From Gemmatimonadota bacterium (GTDB lineage: Bacteria > Latescibacterota > UBA2968 > UBA8231), in NCBI GenBank assembly GCA_026706165.1, contig JAPOZF010000152.1, forward strand, positions 1 through 9,097: 9,097 bases of DNA, read 5' to 3'. Below, piece after piece: positions 1 through 6,367 of this stretch (its first letter is position 1; each line of letters starts with the position of its first letter). The notes beneath the pieces are model-generated. The model searched no databases. It was given only the letters and a program-made list of their open reading frames with translations, and was not told the origin of the DNA. The position numbers and the translations under genes were made by a program.

Positions 1-795
1 ACCGCGGCAGAGGTGAACCGTCGGTTTCCGCAGTTTGCGGTGAGCGACGAGGACCGGCTGTTCTTCGATCCCTGGGCGGGGTACCTGCGCAGCGGTCAGG
101 CGCTGGCCGACCTCGCCGGACTTGCCCGGGAAGCAGGTGTGGAGATTCGCGAGAACACCCCGGTGACGGCGGTCGAAGAGAACGCCACCGGCGCCAGGAT
201 AGAGTGGGGTGACGGATCGCAGGACTGCGACCGCGCCGTGGTGGCGGCCGGCCCCTGGGTGGGGGAGCTGCTGCCGGCGATGGCCGGCCGGGTGCGCATT
301 ACGCGGCAGCAGATGGCCTTCTTCCACCCGAAGGATCCGGCCCCCTTCGAGCGCGGCCGCTTCCCGGTCTGGTCGATACTGTCTCCCGGGAATCTCTGGT
401 ACGGGTTCCCTTACCTGCACGAAGGGCTGGTGAAGGTGGCCGAGGACAGCAAGGTGGACGACACCGAGGTGGATGTCTCCCGCGAGCCGACGCCGGAGTT
501 CCTCGCCTGGGCGCGGGAGTTCGCCGCGGCGCGCATCCCCGCCCTCGACGGCGCCGAGCTGGCCGGGGGTCGTTCCTGCCTCTACACCAACATGGCGGAC
601 ATGGAGGACGAGCAGTTCGTCATCGACTGGGCCCCCGGGTTTCAGAGGGTGCTGATCGCCGGCTGCGGCTGCGGCCACGGCTTCAAGTTCGGGGGCTCGA
701 TCGGGCCGGTGATCGCCGACGCCCTGGAAGACAGGGAGAACCGCTTGGGAGACCTGTTCCGGATCGGAACGAGGTTCGAGAAAGGAGCCGACTGA
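1..795 (+). CDS. FAD-dependent oxidoreductase, DAO family, monomeric sarcosine oxidase-like (5' truncated)
   Basis: This gene enters from the left edge. The reading frame is open from base 1, and 264 codons are visible of a family usually near 370-390 residues. The N-terminal Rossmann GxGxxG is therefore outside the window, and the GTG at base 13 is internal. Visible DAO hallmarks are VVAAGPWVGELLP (FAD contact), the ITRQQMAFF strand, and the C-terminal FVID...GHGFKFGGSIG block that closes over the flavin. SCLYTN (Cys codon at 577-579) sits where monomeric sarcosine oxidases carry the cysteine that binds FAD covalently. Family members oxidise secondary amines or N-methyl amino acids with O2, giving an imine or aldehyde and H2O2. 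The stop overlaps the next start as TGATG, so the two are translated together. The substrate is not determinable from sequence; the pairing with a dipeptidase homologue suggests an N-substituted amino acid. The family call is secure. Confidence 0.9.
   Translation, partial: TAAEVNRRFPQFAVSDEDRLFFDPWAGYLRSGQALADLAGLAREAGVEIRENTPVTAVEENATGARIEWGDGSQDCDRAVVAAGPWVGELLPAMAGRVRITRQQMAFFHPKDPAPFERGRFPVWSILSPGNLWYGFPYLHEGLVKVAEDSKVDDTEVDVSREPTPEFLAWAREFAAARIPALDGAELAGGRSCLYTNMADMEDEQFVIDWAPGFQRVLIAGCGCGHGFKFGGSIGPVIADALEDRENRLGDLFRIGTRFEKGAD
782..787 (+). promoter_or_regulatory. Ribosome binding site of the M19 gene
   Basis: AAGGAG lies 7 bases before the ATG at 795, inside the last codons of the upstream oxidoreductase gene. 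It fixes the start of the dipeptidase-family protein and supports coupled translation across the one-base overlap. Confidence 0.8.
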
Positions 796-1802
796 TGGCG
801 AGCGAAGCGAGGCGGGTCTACGACGAGGCGATCGTGATAGACGGTCTCAACGTCAGCAACTGGGAGAGCGACGCCGTGTTCGAGCGGCTGCGGGCCGGCA
901 ACATCACCGCCATCAACGCCACGGTGGCGACGTGGGAGAACTTCCTGCAGACCATGGACCACCTGTCGGCCTGGATGCGGCGCTTTCGCGAGCGCGGCGA
1001 CATCCTGCAGGTGAAGGAGACCGCCGACATCCACGCCGCCAAGAAGCTCGGCAAGACCGGGATCATCCTCGGTTTCCAGAACGCCTCCCCGATAGAGAAC
1101 GACCTCGACCGCCTCGGGCTGTTCCTCGCCCTCGGGGTGCGGGTGATCCAGGTGACCTACCACGAGACCAACCTGCTCGGCAGCGGCTGCTGGGAGCGGA
1201 ACGACGCCGGCCTCAGCAACTTCGGCATCGACGCGGTGCGCGAAATGAACCGCCTCGGCATCGTCGTCGACCTGTCGCACGTAGGCCCGAAGACGACGCT
1301 GGACGCCATCGAGGTCTCCGAGCAGCCGGTCGCCATAACCCACGCCAACGCCCGCACCTTCTGCGGTCACCGGCGCAACAAGGAGGAAGACGCCCTCGTC
1401 GCCCTCGCCGAAAAGGGGGGCGTCGTCGGCGCCACGTCCTTCGCCAACTTCCTCCCGAAGGGGTTCGACTCGACGGTCGAGGATTTCGTCGATGCCATCG
1501 ACGACATGGTCGAGCGGATCGGCATCGACCACGTGGCCATCGGCACCGACTCCACCCACGACCAGCCCCTGGAGTTCTGGCATTACATCTCCTCGCAGCA
1601 GGGGACGAAGTTCCCCTCGACCTTCGCCGACGGCTCGATCCCGTACACCGAGCTGAGCTTTCAGCCGAAGGGGATCGACAGCCCGGCGGAGTTCCCCAAC
1701 CTCGCCGACGCGCTGGCGGACCGGGGGTACAGCGGCGAGGACATCACCAGGCTGCTGGGCGGAAACTGGATGAGCCTGTTCGAGCGGGTCTGGAACCCGT
1801 GA
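795..1802 (+). CDS. Membrane dipeptidase (peptidase M19) family protein with altered metal site
   Basis: This 335-residue protein is full length for the renal-dipeptidase family and has no signal peptide, so it is probably cytoplasmic. Family blocks are visible in order: DGLNVSNW (16-23), ILGFQNASP (91-99), the DLSHVGPKTTLD helix (159-170), ITHANAR (181-187), HRRN (192-195), GIDHVAIGTD (243-252), and GGNWMSLFERVW near the end. His162, His183, Arg194 and Asp252 match the second zinc ligands, the substrate arginine and the catalytic aspartate. The usual HxD is Leu18-x-Val20, and the bridging glutamate is Gln95. At most one metal site therefore remains. Classical members hydrolyse dipeptides, and this subgroup may do a related amide or imine hydrolysis. 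The ATG has an ideal AAGGAG and overlaps the flavoenzyme stop, so the two form an operon. Family certain, activity uncertain. Confidence 0.9.
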   Translation: MASEARRVYDEAIVIDGLNVSNWESDAVFERLRAGNITAINATVATWENFLQTMDHLSAWMRRFRERGDILQVKETADIHAAKKLGKTGIILGFQNASPIENDLDRLGLFLALGVRVIQVTYHETNLLGSGCWERNDAGLSNFGIDAVREMNRLGIVVDLSHVGPKTTLDAIEVSEQPVAITHANARTFCGHRRNKEEDALVALAEKGGVVGATSFANFLPKGFDSTVEDFVDAIDDMVERIGIDHVAIGTDSTHDQPLEFWHYISSQQGTKFPSTFADGSIPYTELSFQPKGIDSPAEFPNLADALADRGYSGEDITRLLGGNWMSLFERVWNP

Positions 1803-1907
1803 AGTGCAGGGCCCGGCTCCGGTTGGCAAAGTTGCCCTGAAGGCCAAGCGGAGTCAGGCGGTCGGAACAGGGCGCGGGACCTGGAAGGACTTTTCCGAAA
1901 GGCCGCT

Positions 1908-1942
1908 GATTCCCTGTCCCGGAAAGTTGACGGGACGGAATC
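1908..1942. terminator. Hairpin between convergent genes
   Basis: GATTCC-ct-GTCCCG pairs with CGGGAC-GGAATC around a 9-base loop (1922-1930), giving 12 base pairs with a two-base bulge. It lies in the 138-bp gap between the stop of the M19 gene and the stop of the aminotransferase gene, whose last codon it touches. Neither strand has a U-run after it, so it may be an RNA 3'-end stabiliser or a weak bidirectional terminator. The rest of the gap shows no gene. Confidence 0.4.
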
Positions 1943-3323
1943 AAAGCCTGAGGACCAGGTTCTCCTCGGCCAGCGCCAGAACGGTCTTCTCGAATGCGGC
2001 GGTCGCCTCCTCGAGATCGCGGCCGCTGTGCGCCGACGAGACCACGCCCCCCGTGGAGCTCATGTTGTCGACGCCATGGTAGCGCAGGTGGCGCTGGTAG
2101 CTGTTGATCAGCTCTCCCGGCATTCCCTTGAGCTTGCGCGGGTCGTTGGTGCGCAGGTCGTCCCGTTTCCCCGCCGCGGCGGCAACCGCGGCGTCGGTCT
2201 CGAAGAAGACGTGGAATGTCGAGCTGATGCCGTAGACGTAGCCGGCGATGGCGTGGCGCTCGAGGACCTCCTCGAAACCGGCCCGCAGCTGCGCCGCCAG
2301 GCCGTCCGCCTTTGGTATTGGCTCTCCCGCAGCCACCTGTTGCAGGCAGGCGATGCCCGCGGCGGCCGAAAGCGGGGAGGCGTTGAAGGTGCCGAAGTGG
2401 ACGACGCGCCGGTGGCGGTCGCGCTCGGCGTCGCCGGTGAAACCGAACAGCGACATGATCTCCTCGCCGCCGGTCACGGCGCCGCCGGGCATTCCCCCGG
2501 CGAGGATCTTGGCGAAGCAGGACAGGTCCGGAGTGATGCCGTAGTACTGCTCGGCGCCCCCCGGGGCGAGGCGGAAACCGGTGACCACTTCATCGAAAAT
2601 CAGCAGCACCTCCCGTTTCGCCGTCAGGGCGCGCAGACCGTGGAGGAACTCCGGCTCGGTGGGGATGCGCCCCCACGAGGCCCCCGACGGCTCGATGATG
2701 GCTGCGGCGATGTCGCCGTCCCCGGCGAGGATGTCGCCGATCAAATCGATGTCATTTGCAGGCGCGGTGACAAAGCTCCGCCAGACCTCGGGCGGCACCC
2801 CGAGAGAGCCGTCGGCGTCGAACGGCGGCTGGAACCCGTGGACGACGCCGTCGTGCCAGCCGTGGAAGTGGCCCTCGAAGCGGAGCACCTTGTTCTTCCC
2901 GGTGAACGCCCGGGCGAGTCGCAGGGCGAGCAGCGTCGCCTCCGTGCCGGAGTTGACGAACCGCACCTTGTCGGCCGAGGGAACGAGCTGCCTGACGATT
3001 TCCCCCCACTCCACGTGCAGCGGGTGGTCGTTGCCGAAGTGGGTGCCGTCGATCAGGGCCTGCTGAACCGCCTCGACTATGGCCGCAGGCGAGTGCCCGA
3101 GAAGCAGGGCGCCGTTGCCCATCAGAAAGTCGATGTACTCGTTGCCGTCGACGTCCCACTTGCGGCCCCCCTCGCCGCGTGCGACGTACATGGGAACCGG
3201 CTCGAAGTGGCGGACGTCGTGACCGACCGCGCCACCCAGCGCGTCGGCGGCGCGGGCGTACAGGGCGGCGGACTGCTTTCGCGCCTCGGCGTAGGACTGA
3301 AGGAAGTCGCCTGATGGTGACAT
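1941..3323 (-). CDS. Class III PLP-dependent aminotransferase, glutamate-1-semialdehyde aminomutase-like
   Basis: This 460-residue protein is a fold-type I PLP enzyme of the class III (omega/HemL) group. In order it shows the WDVDGNEYIDF entry motif (56-66), NSGTEA phosphate loop (124-129), GHFHGWHD (151-158), EPSG (211-214), FDEVVTGFR with cofactor-binding Asp244 (243-251), and AKILAGGMPGGA with Schiff-base Lys272 (271-282). FNASPLSAAAG lies downstream. It is close to HemL in pattern but longer (HemL is about 430), and HemL normally reads YHGHSD at the FHGWHD site. It is thus more likely a catabolic transaminase or aminomutase paralogue than the tetrapyrrole enzyme. Partners cannot be named. 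The ATG is preceded by GGAG (3329-3332, minus strand) at 5 bases. It is transcribed alone, convergent with the M19 gene and divergent from the phosphotransferase. Confidence 0.88.
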   Translation of the reverse strand: MSPSGDFLQSYAEARKQSAALYARAADALGGAVGHDVRHFEPVPMYVARGEGGRKWDVDGNEYIDFLMGNGALLLGHSPAAIVEAVQQALIDGTHFGNDHPLHVEWGEIVRQLVPSADKVRFVNSGTEATLLALRLARAFTGKNKVLRFEGHFHGWHDGVVHGFQPPFDADGSLGVPPEVWRSFVTAPANDIDLIGDILAGDGDIAAAIIEPSGASWGRIPTEPEFLHGLRALTAKREVLLIFDEVVTGFRLAPGGAEQYYGITPDLSCFAKILAGGMPGGAVTGGEEIMSLFGFTGDAERDRHRRVVHFGTFNASPLSAAAGIACLQQVAAGEPIPKADGLAAQLRAGFEEVLERHAIAGYVYGISSTFHVFFETDAAVAAAAGKRDDLRTNDPRKLKGMPGELINSYQRHLRYHGVDNMSSTGGVVSSAHSGRDLEEATAAFEKTVLALAEENLVLRL

Positions 3324-3368
3324 GGTTTCTCCGGGAAAAGGGGGTTCGTCCAGCAGCGGTTTGAACCA

Positions 3369-3396
3369 AGTAAAACCGGCGGACCATGGCGGACAA
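3369..3396 (-). promoter_or_regulatory. Candidate sigma70-like promoter of the aminotransferase gene
   Basis: Reading the minus strand, TTGTCC (3391-3396) and TTTACT (3369-3374) are 16 bases apart, about 45 bases before the ATG at 3323. The match is only partial, at four of six positions for the -10 box. The local AT-richness in this GC-rich gap is the main support. Confidence 0.25.
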
Positions 3397-3476
3397 CGCG
3401 GGATTCAGCCGAGGACCGGGTCCACCTGCATTTACCGCCGCCGGCCGCTGCCCGGGTGCCTGGACGCGGTACTGTT

Positions 3477-4379
3477 GTGACGAAGGAGAACTGTATTCTG
3501 GAAGGTCCGCGTCGTGAAGATGTCGCCCGCATCGGCGGGCTGACGGGCCGGAGGCCCATCCGGTTTCGCCGCGCTGCCGGGGGTTACACCGCGGCCGAGC
3601 GCTGGGTGGTGGACTTCGAGGGCGGCCCCGGTGCGTTCGCCAAGATCGGCGTCGATCCCCTGACGGCGGGGTGGCTGCGGCAGGAACACCGGGCGTATGG
3701 CGCTCTCGACGGGGATTTCATGCCGGAGCTGCAGGGGTGGGACGACGGCGAACGGCCCCTGCTGTTGCTGGAGAACCTGAGCGGCTGCTTCTGGCCTCCC
3801 CCGTGGGATGCAGGGAAGGTGGACCGGGTTCTCGAAGCGTTCGCGCGTCTGCAAGCGGCGGATCCCCGCCACCTGTCCCCCTTGGACTCTGCCGGTTCGG
3901 GCCTTGCCGGATGCTGGCACGGCGTCGCCGAGGAACCCGGGCCGTTTCTGTCCCTCGGTCTGGCGACCGGTCGCTGGCTCCGGGACAGCGTCCCGGTACT
4001 CGCCGCCGCCGCCGACGAAGCGGTGATCCAAGGCTCGTTCCCCACTCACCTGGACGTGCGCAGCGACAATCTCTGTATTCGCGGCGGGAGGGCGGTGCTG
4101 GTGGACTGGAACCAGGCCTGTCTCGCCCACCCGGACCTCGACCTCGCCGGATGGGCGCCGAGCCTGCATGCCGAGGGCGGACCGGCCCCCGAAGAGATCC
4201 TGCCAGGCCGGGGGCCGCTGGCGGCGGTGATCAGCGGCTATTTCGCAAGCCGGGCCGGCAAGCCGATCATCCCGGCGGCGCCCCGGGTGCGCCAGGTGCA
4301 GCGGCAACAGCTCGGCACGTCGCTGCCCTGGGCGGTGCGGGCGCTGGGACTGCCGCCGCTCGACGGACCGGCGGCCTGA
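3477..4379 (+). CDS. Aminoglycoside phosphotransferase / choline kinase-fold (APH family) protein
   Basis: About 300 residues if started at GTG 3477. It shows the APH/choline-kinase kinase signatures, numbered from that start: Lys56 in FAKIG (ATP lysine), Glu70 in RQEHRAY (helix-C glutamate), the Brenner catalytic loop HLDVRSDN (191-198, base Asp193), and VDWNQA with metal-binding Asp210. LLLLENLSG precedes the hinge. The family phosphorylates small hydroxylated or amino compounds; sugars, choline, antibiotics and homoserine are all known substrates. Nothing here selects one, so no resistance role should be read into the name. The start is unsettled. GTG 3456 and GTG 3477 both lack a good Shine-Dalgarno, while a perfect AAGGAG at 3483-3488 points to ATT 3495 or CTG 3498. 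It is transcribed alone, divergent from the aminotransferase and convergent with the SWIB gene. Confidence 0.85.
   Translation: MTKENCILEGPRREDVARIGGLTGRRPIRFRRAAGGYTAAERWVVDFEGGPGAFAKIGVDPLTAGWLRQEHRAYGALDGDFMPELQGWDDGERPLLLLENLSGCFWPPPWDAGKVDRVLEAFARLQAADPRHLSPLDSAGSGLAGCWHGVAEEPGPFLSLGLATGRWLRDSVPVLAAAADEAVIQGSFPTHLDVRSDNLCIRGGRAVLVDWNQACLAHPDLDLAGWAPSLHAEGGPAPEEILPGRGPLAAVISGYFASRAGKPIIPAAPRVRQVQRQQLGTSLPWAVRALGLPPLDGPAA
3483..3488 (+). promoter_or_regulatory. Shine-Dalgarno-like AAGGAG near the phosphotransferase start
   Basis: AAGGAG sits 6 bases before an in-frame ATT (3495) and 9 bases before an in-frame CTG (3498). It lies downstream of the in-frame GTG codons at 3456 and 3477. Its position decides the true start if it is used; it may also be simply the Lys-Glu codons of a longer protein. 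Confidence 0.35.
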
Positions 4380-4420
4380 GCATAAGCCCCCGGTGCCTGA
4401 GAGATGACGCGAAGTCTCGA

Positions 4421-4447
4421 GCCGGCGGTCGTGGCGAGACCGCCGGC
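4421..4447. terminator. Strong GC hairpin between convergent genes
   Basis: GCCGGCGGTC and GACCGCCGGC form a perfect 10-bp stem with a 7-base loop (4431-4437), 41 bases past the phosphotransferase stop and 61 bases past the SWIB stop on the other strand. No clean U-run follows in either direction, so it is a bidirectional 3'-end hairpin rather than a textbook intrinsic terminator. Confidence 0.55.
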
Positions 4448-4466
4448 TTCGCAGTCTCTGTGGTTT

Positions 4467-4495
4467 CCCGAAGGTGCATCCGCCCTGGGTTTTTT
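4467..4495 (+). terminator. Possible intrinsic terminator of the phosphotransferase gene
   Basis: CCC-ga-AGG (4467-4474) pairs with CCTGGG (4484-4489) around a 9-base loop, followed at once by six T (4490-4495). The stem is short and bulged. However, the T-run lies in the noncoding gap before the SWIB stop and is in the right place for plus-strand transcripts. Confidence 0.4.
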
Positions 4496-4508
4496 CTGGT
4501 GGCCGTAT

Positions 4509-5012
4509 TCAGGCAGTCGGTTTTTTGGTGGCCGGTTCAGGTGCCGCACGTTCGTCCGGTTTTTTTTCGCCGGCCTTTTTCGGGGGCGCGGCTTTTCCGG
4601 GCTTGGATTTCTCGACTTTTGGTTTTTTGGAAACGGCTTTTACCTCTTTTTGTTTCTGAGGCGCCGGTTTCTTTACCGCCTCGGATGGTTTCGGGGCTTT
4701 TTTCGCCGTCGCCGGCCTGGCCGGTTTCTTCGGTTTCTGGGCCCCGTCTTTCTTGGGCTTGGGTTTTTTCAGGTGCTTGCTCACCAGGCTCGCGACCTGA
4801 AATATGTTGACCTGTTTCTTGCCCCCCAGCACCAACTGCAGCTCCTTGTCGGCGTTGATCATGCGCCGGTCCGTGTCCTGCAGGCCGCGCTCGTTGATGT
4901 AATCCCAGAATTTTCGAATGATCTCGCCGCGAGTTCGAGGAGTATCTCCGACGATTGCCGCCAGCTTCCTGTCGGGCTCCAGTATCTGGGTGGAAACTTT
5001 GTTGAAGTCCAT
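4509..5012 (-). CDS. SWIB/MDM2-domain protein with a Lys/Pro/Ala-rich histone-H1-like tail
   Basis: This protein has 167 residues. Residues about 8-81 match a SWIB domain: LAAIVGDTPRTRGEIIRKFW, DYINERGLQD, then the diagnostic MINADKELQLVLGG and IFQVASLVSKHLK. Residues 82-167 form a low-complexity tail of about 28 Lys, 17 Pro and 15 Ala in 86, predicted to be disordered and strongly basic. SWIB domains mediate protein contacts in eukaryotic SWI/SNF and MDM2 proteins. They also occur in bacteria, alone or fused to topoisomerase I in chlamydiae. I infer a nucleoid- or DNA-associated role; the partner is unknown. The start is ATG 5012 because GGGAGG lies 6 bases upstream; the open frame continues further upstream but would then overlap the divergent M24 gene. 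Tail lysines use AAA far more than neighbouring genes do. Confidence 0.88.
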   Translation of the reverse strand: MDFNKVSTQILEPDRKLAAIVGDTPRTRGEIIRKFWDYINERGLQDTDRRMINADKELQLVLGGKKQVNIFQVASLVSKHLKKPKPKKDGAQKPKKPARPATAKKAPKPSEAVKKPAPQKQKEVKAVSKKPKVEKSKPGKAAPPKKAGEKKPDERAAPEPATKKPTA

Positions 5013-5018
5013 CGCTTG

Positions 5019-5024
5019 CCTCCC
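5019..5024 (-). promoter_or_regulatory. Ribosome binding site of the SWIB gene
   Basis: On the minus strand GGGAGG lies 6 bases before the ATG at 5012. This selects that start over any start in the upstream extension of the same frame, which stays open to about 5195. Confidence 0.75.
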
Positions 5025-5137
5025 GGGGCGAGTCTGCGGATACGGCGCAGGTATGGTTCGAGTCGCTGCGGCCGCACAAGAGTATTGGTGAGGTGGAGTT
5101 TGCGCAAATCCCGAATAAACAGCCGGATAGGCAGCCG

Positions 5138-6367
5138 ATGAAACCTTTGGCGTTTGCGGATTTCCCAAGGCGGGAGTACGTCGAGAGATACACACGCATG
5201 CAGGAAGCCCTGAAGCGTCGCGGACTGGACGGCCTGTTGCTGACCGGGCGATCCAACCTGCGCTACTTCGCCGGACTGCGGGACGGGGCCTGGGACGCCC
5301 GCCATTTCTACTTCCCGGCGGTTCTGCCAGCCGAGGGGGAGCCGGTGCTCCTGGCCTCCGACGGCTTTCAGCACCTGGTGAAGCAGTGCTGGATCGAAGA
5401 CGTGCGCCACTGGCCGCTGTCCAGGGAGTTCTACATGTCGAAGGACTTCGCGGGAACGCCCCTGATCCTGGAGGTCCTGCGCGAGAAAGCCCTGGACCGC
5501 GGTGTGCTCGGCATGGAATTGAGCTCCGACATGCAGCCGCACATGGGCCACGAGCACTTTGCGGGAATCCTGGCGGGGCTGCCGGGGGCGCGGATCGTCG
5601 ACGGCAGCGACGCGGTCTGGTCGGTTCGCAGCGTCAAGTCCGAAGCCGAGACCGCGCGCCTGCGCAAGGCAGCGGAGATCTCCGCCGAGGGAGTGAAGGC
5701 CGGTTTCGAACAGCTGCGGTCGGGCATGACCGAAAAGCAGGTGGCCGACGTAATGACCTCGTCCATGTGCGCGGCCGGGGCCAGCGAGCAGCGCTTCAAC
5801 GCCCTCTACGCCGGCCCGCGCGCCATGTGGGCCGACGGCATGCCGACCGACTACGCGATACAGCCAGGGGACCTCGTGCAGTTCGACGGCGGCTGCGTGT
5901 ACGAGGGCTACTGGTGCGATTTCAAGAGGATGGCGGCCGTGGGCGAGCCGCGGGCGGATCAGCGCCGCCACTTCGACCTGGCCAGGGCCGGCCTGGAGGC
6001 CGCGATCGACATGGTGAAGCCGGGAGTCGAGATCAACGCCCTCCTGCATGCCGCCTTCGAGGTCAACAACCGCGCCGGATACCGCCCTTTTTCCGAGTGG
6101 TGCCTGCGCTCGGGCTGGTCGGCGATAGGGCACGGGCTCGGCCTCGACCTGCACGAGCAGCCGGGACTTTCCGCAACCGACACCGCGACACTGGAGGAGA
6201 ACATGGTGCTCTGCGTGGAGCCGTTTGTCACTCTCGACGGCGTGTTTCCTTTCTGGGAGGCGAGCGAGAAGTTCGGCCTCGAAGACGTCGTACTGGTGAC
6301 CGCTTCCGGGGCCGAGGTGCTGACCTCGGAGGAGGCGGTAACGCGGGACCTGTGGGTGGCCGCATGA
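5138..6367 (+). CDS. M24 family metallopeptidase (Xaa-Pro aminopeptidase/creatinase-like)
   Basis: This 409-residue protein from ATG 5138 has the two-domain layout of M24B enzymes: an N-terminal creatinase_N-type domain (about 10-160) and a C-terminal pita-bread domain (about 170-405). All five dinuclear metal ligands are in place: Asp250 and Asp261 in FDGG...YWCDFKR, His332 in GHGLGLDLHEQP, Glu361 in CVEPFV, and Glu382 in FGLEDVV. A complete metal site fits a peptidase or amide hydrolase (prolidase, Xaa-Pro aminopeptidase, ectoine-hydrolase-like). It argues against true creatinase, which is metal-free. There is no signal peptide, so it is cytoplasmic. An in-frame GTG at 5093 would add 15 residues; I prefer 5138 because FPRREY is close to the usual N-terminus, though its TAGG ribosome site (5128-5131) is weak. 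Its last codons overlap yciH as ATGA. Confidence 0.88.
   Translation: MKPLAFADFPRREYVERYTRMQEALKRRGLDGLLLTGRSNLRYFAGLRDGAWDARHFYFPAVLPAEGEPVLLASDGFQHLVKQCWIEDVRHWPLSREFYMSKDFAGTPLILEVLREKALDRGVLGMELSSDMQPHMGHEHFAGILAGLPGARIVDGSDAVWSVRSVKSEAETARLRKAAEISAEGVKAGFEQLRSGMTEKQVADVMTSSMCAAGASEQRFNALYAGPRAMWADGMPTDYAIQPGDLVQFDGGCVYEGYWCDFKRMAAVGEPRADQRRHFDLARAGLEAAIDMVKPGVEINALLHAAFEVNNRAGYRPFSEWCLRSGWSAIGHGLGLDLHEQPGLSATDTATLEENMVLCVEPFVTLDGVFPFWEASEKFGLEDVVLVTASGAEVLTSEEAVTRDLWVAA

Noticed and set aside
642..1847. A 401-codon open frame on the minus strand
   Set aside because: It is antisense to the M19 gene and the end of the flavoenzyme gene. It has no family motifs and its composition is typical of a GC-rich shadow frame.
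2028..3314. A 428-codon open frame on the plus strand
   Set aside because: It is the antisense shadow of the aminotransferase gene. It has no recognisable motif or ribosome site, whereas the minus-strand protein has a complete PLP fold.
3477..4379. Antibiotic-resistance aminoglycoside kinase
   Set aside because: Only general APH-fold motifs are visible, with no mobile element nearby. The neighbours are metabolic genes, so resistance is not supported.
4391..4405. GTGCCTGAGAGATG, recalling riboswitch core sequence (TPP on plus, glycine on minus)
   Set aside because: The rest of the conserved core of either class is absent, and the site lies just after a stop codon with no gene start downstream in the expected direction.
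5055..5064. GGTTCGAGTC, resembling a tRNA T-loop
   Set aside because: The flanking bases do not form a T-stem, and no anticodon arm, D-arm or acceptor stem can be folded around it.
5013..5195. N-terminal extension of the SWIB protein in the open frame upstream
   Set aside because: The extension matches nothing, would overlap the divergent M24 gene, and would ignore the GGGAGG site that sits 6 bases before ATG 5012.
5138..6367. True creatinase, making a creatine to sarcosine to glycine route with the flavoenzyme at 1-795
   Set aside because: The M24 protein keeps all five metal ligands, which creatinase lacks, and the two genes are not in one operon.
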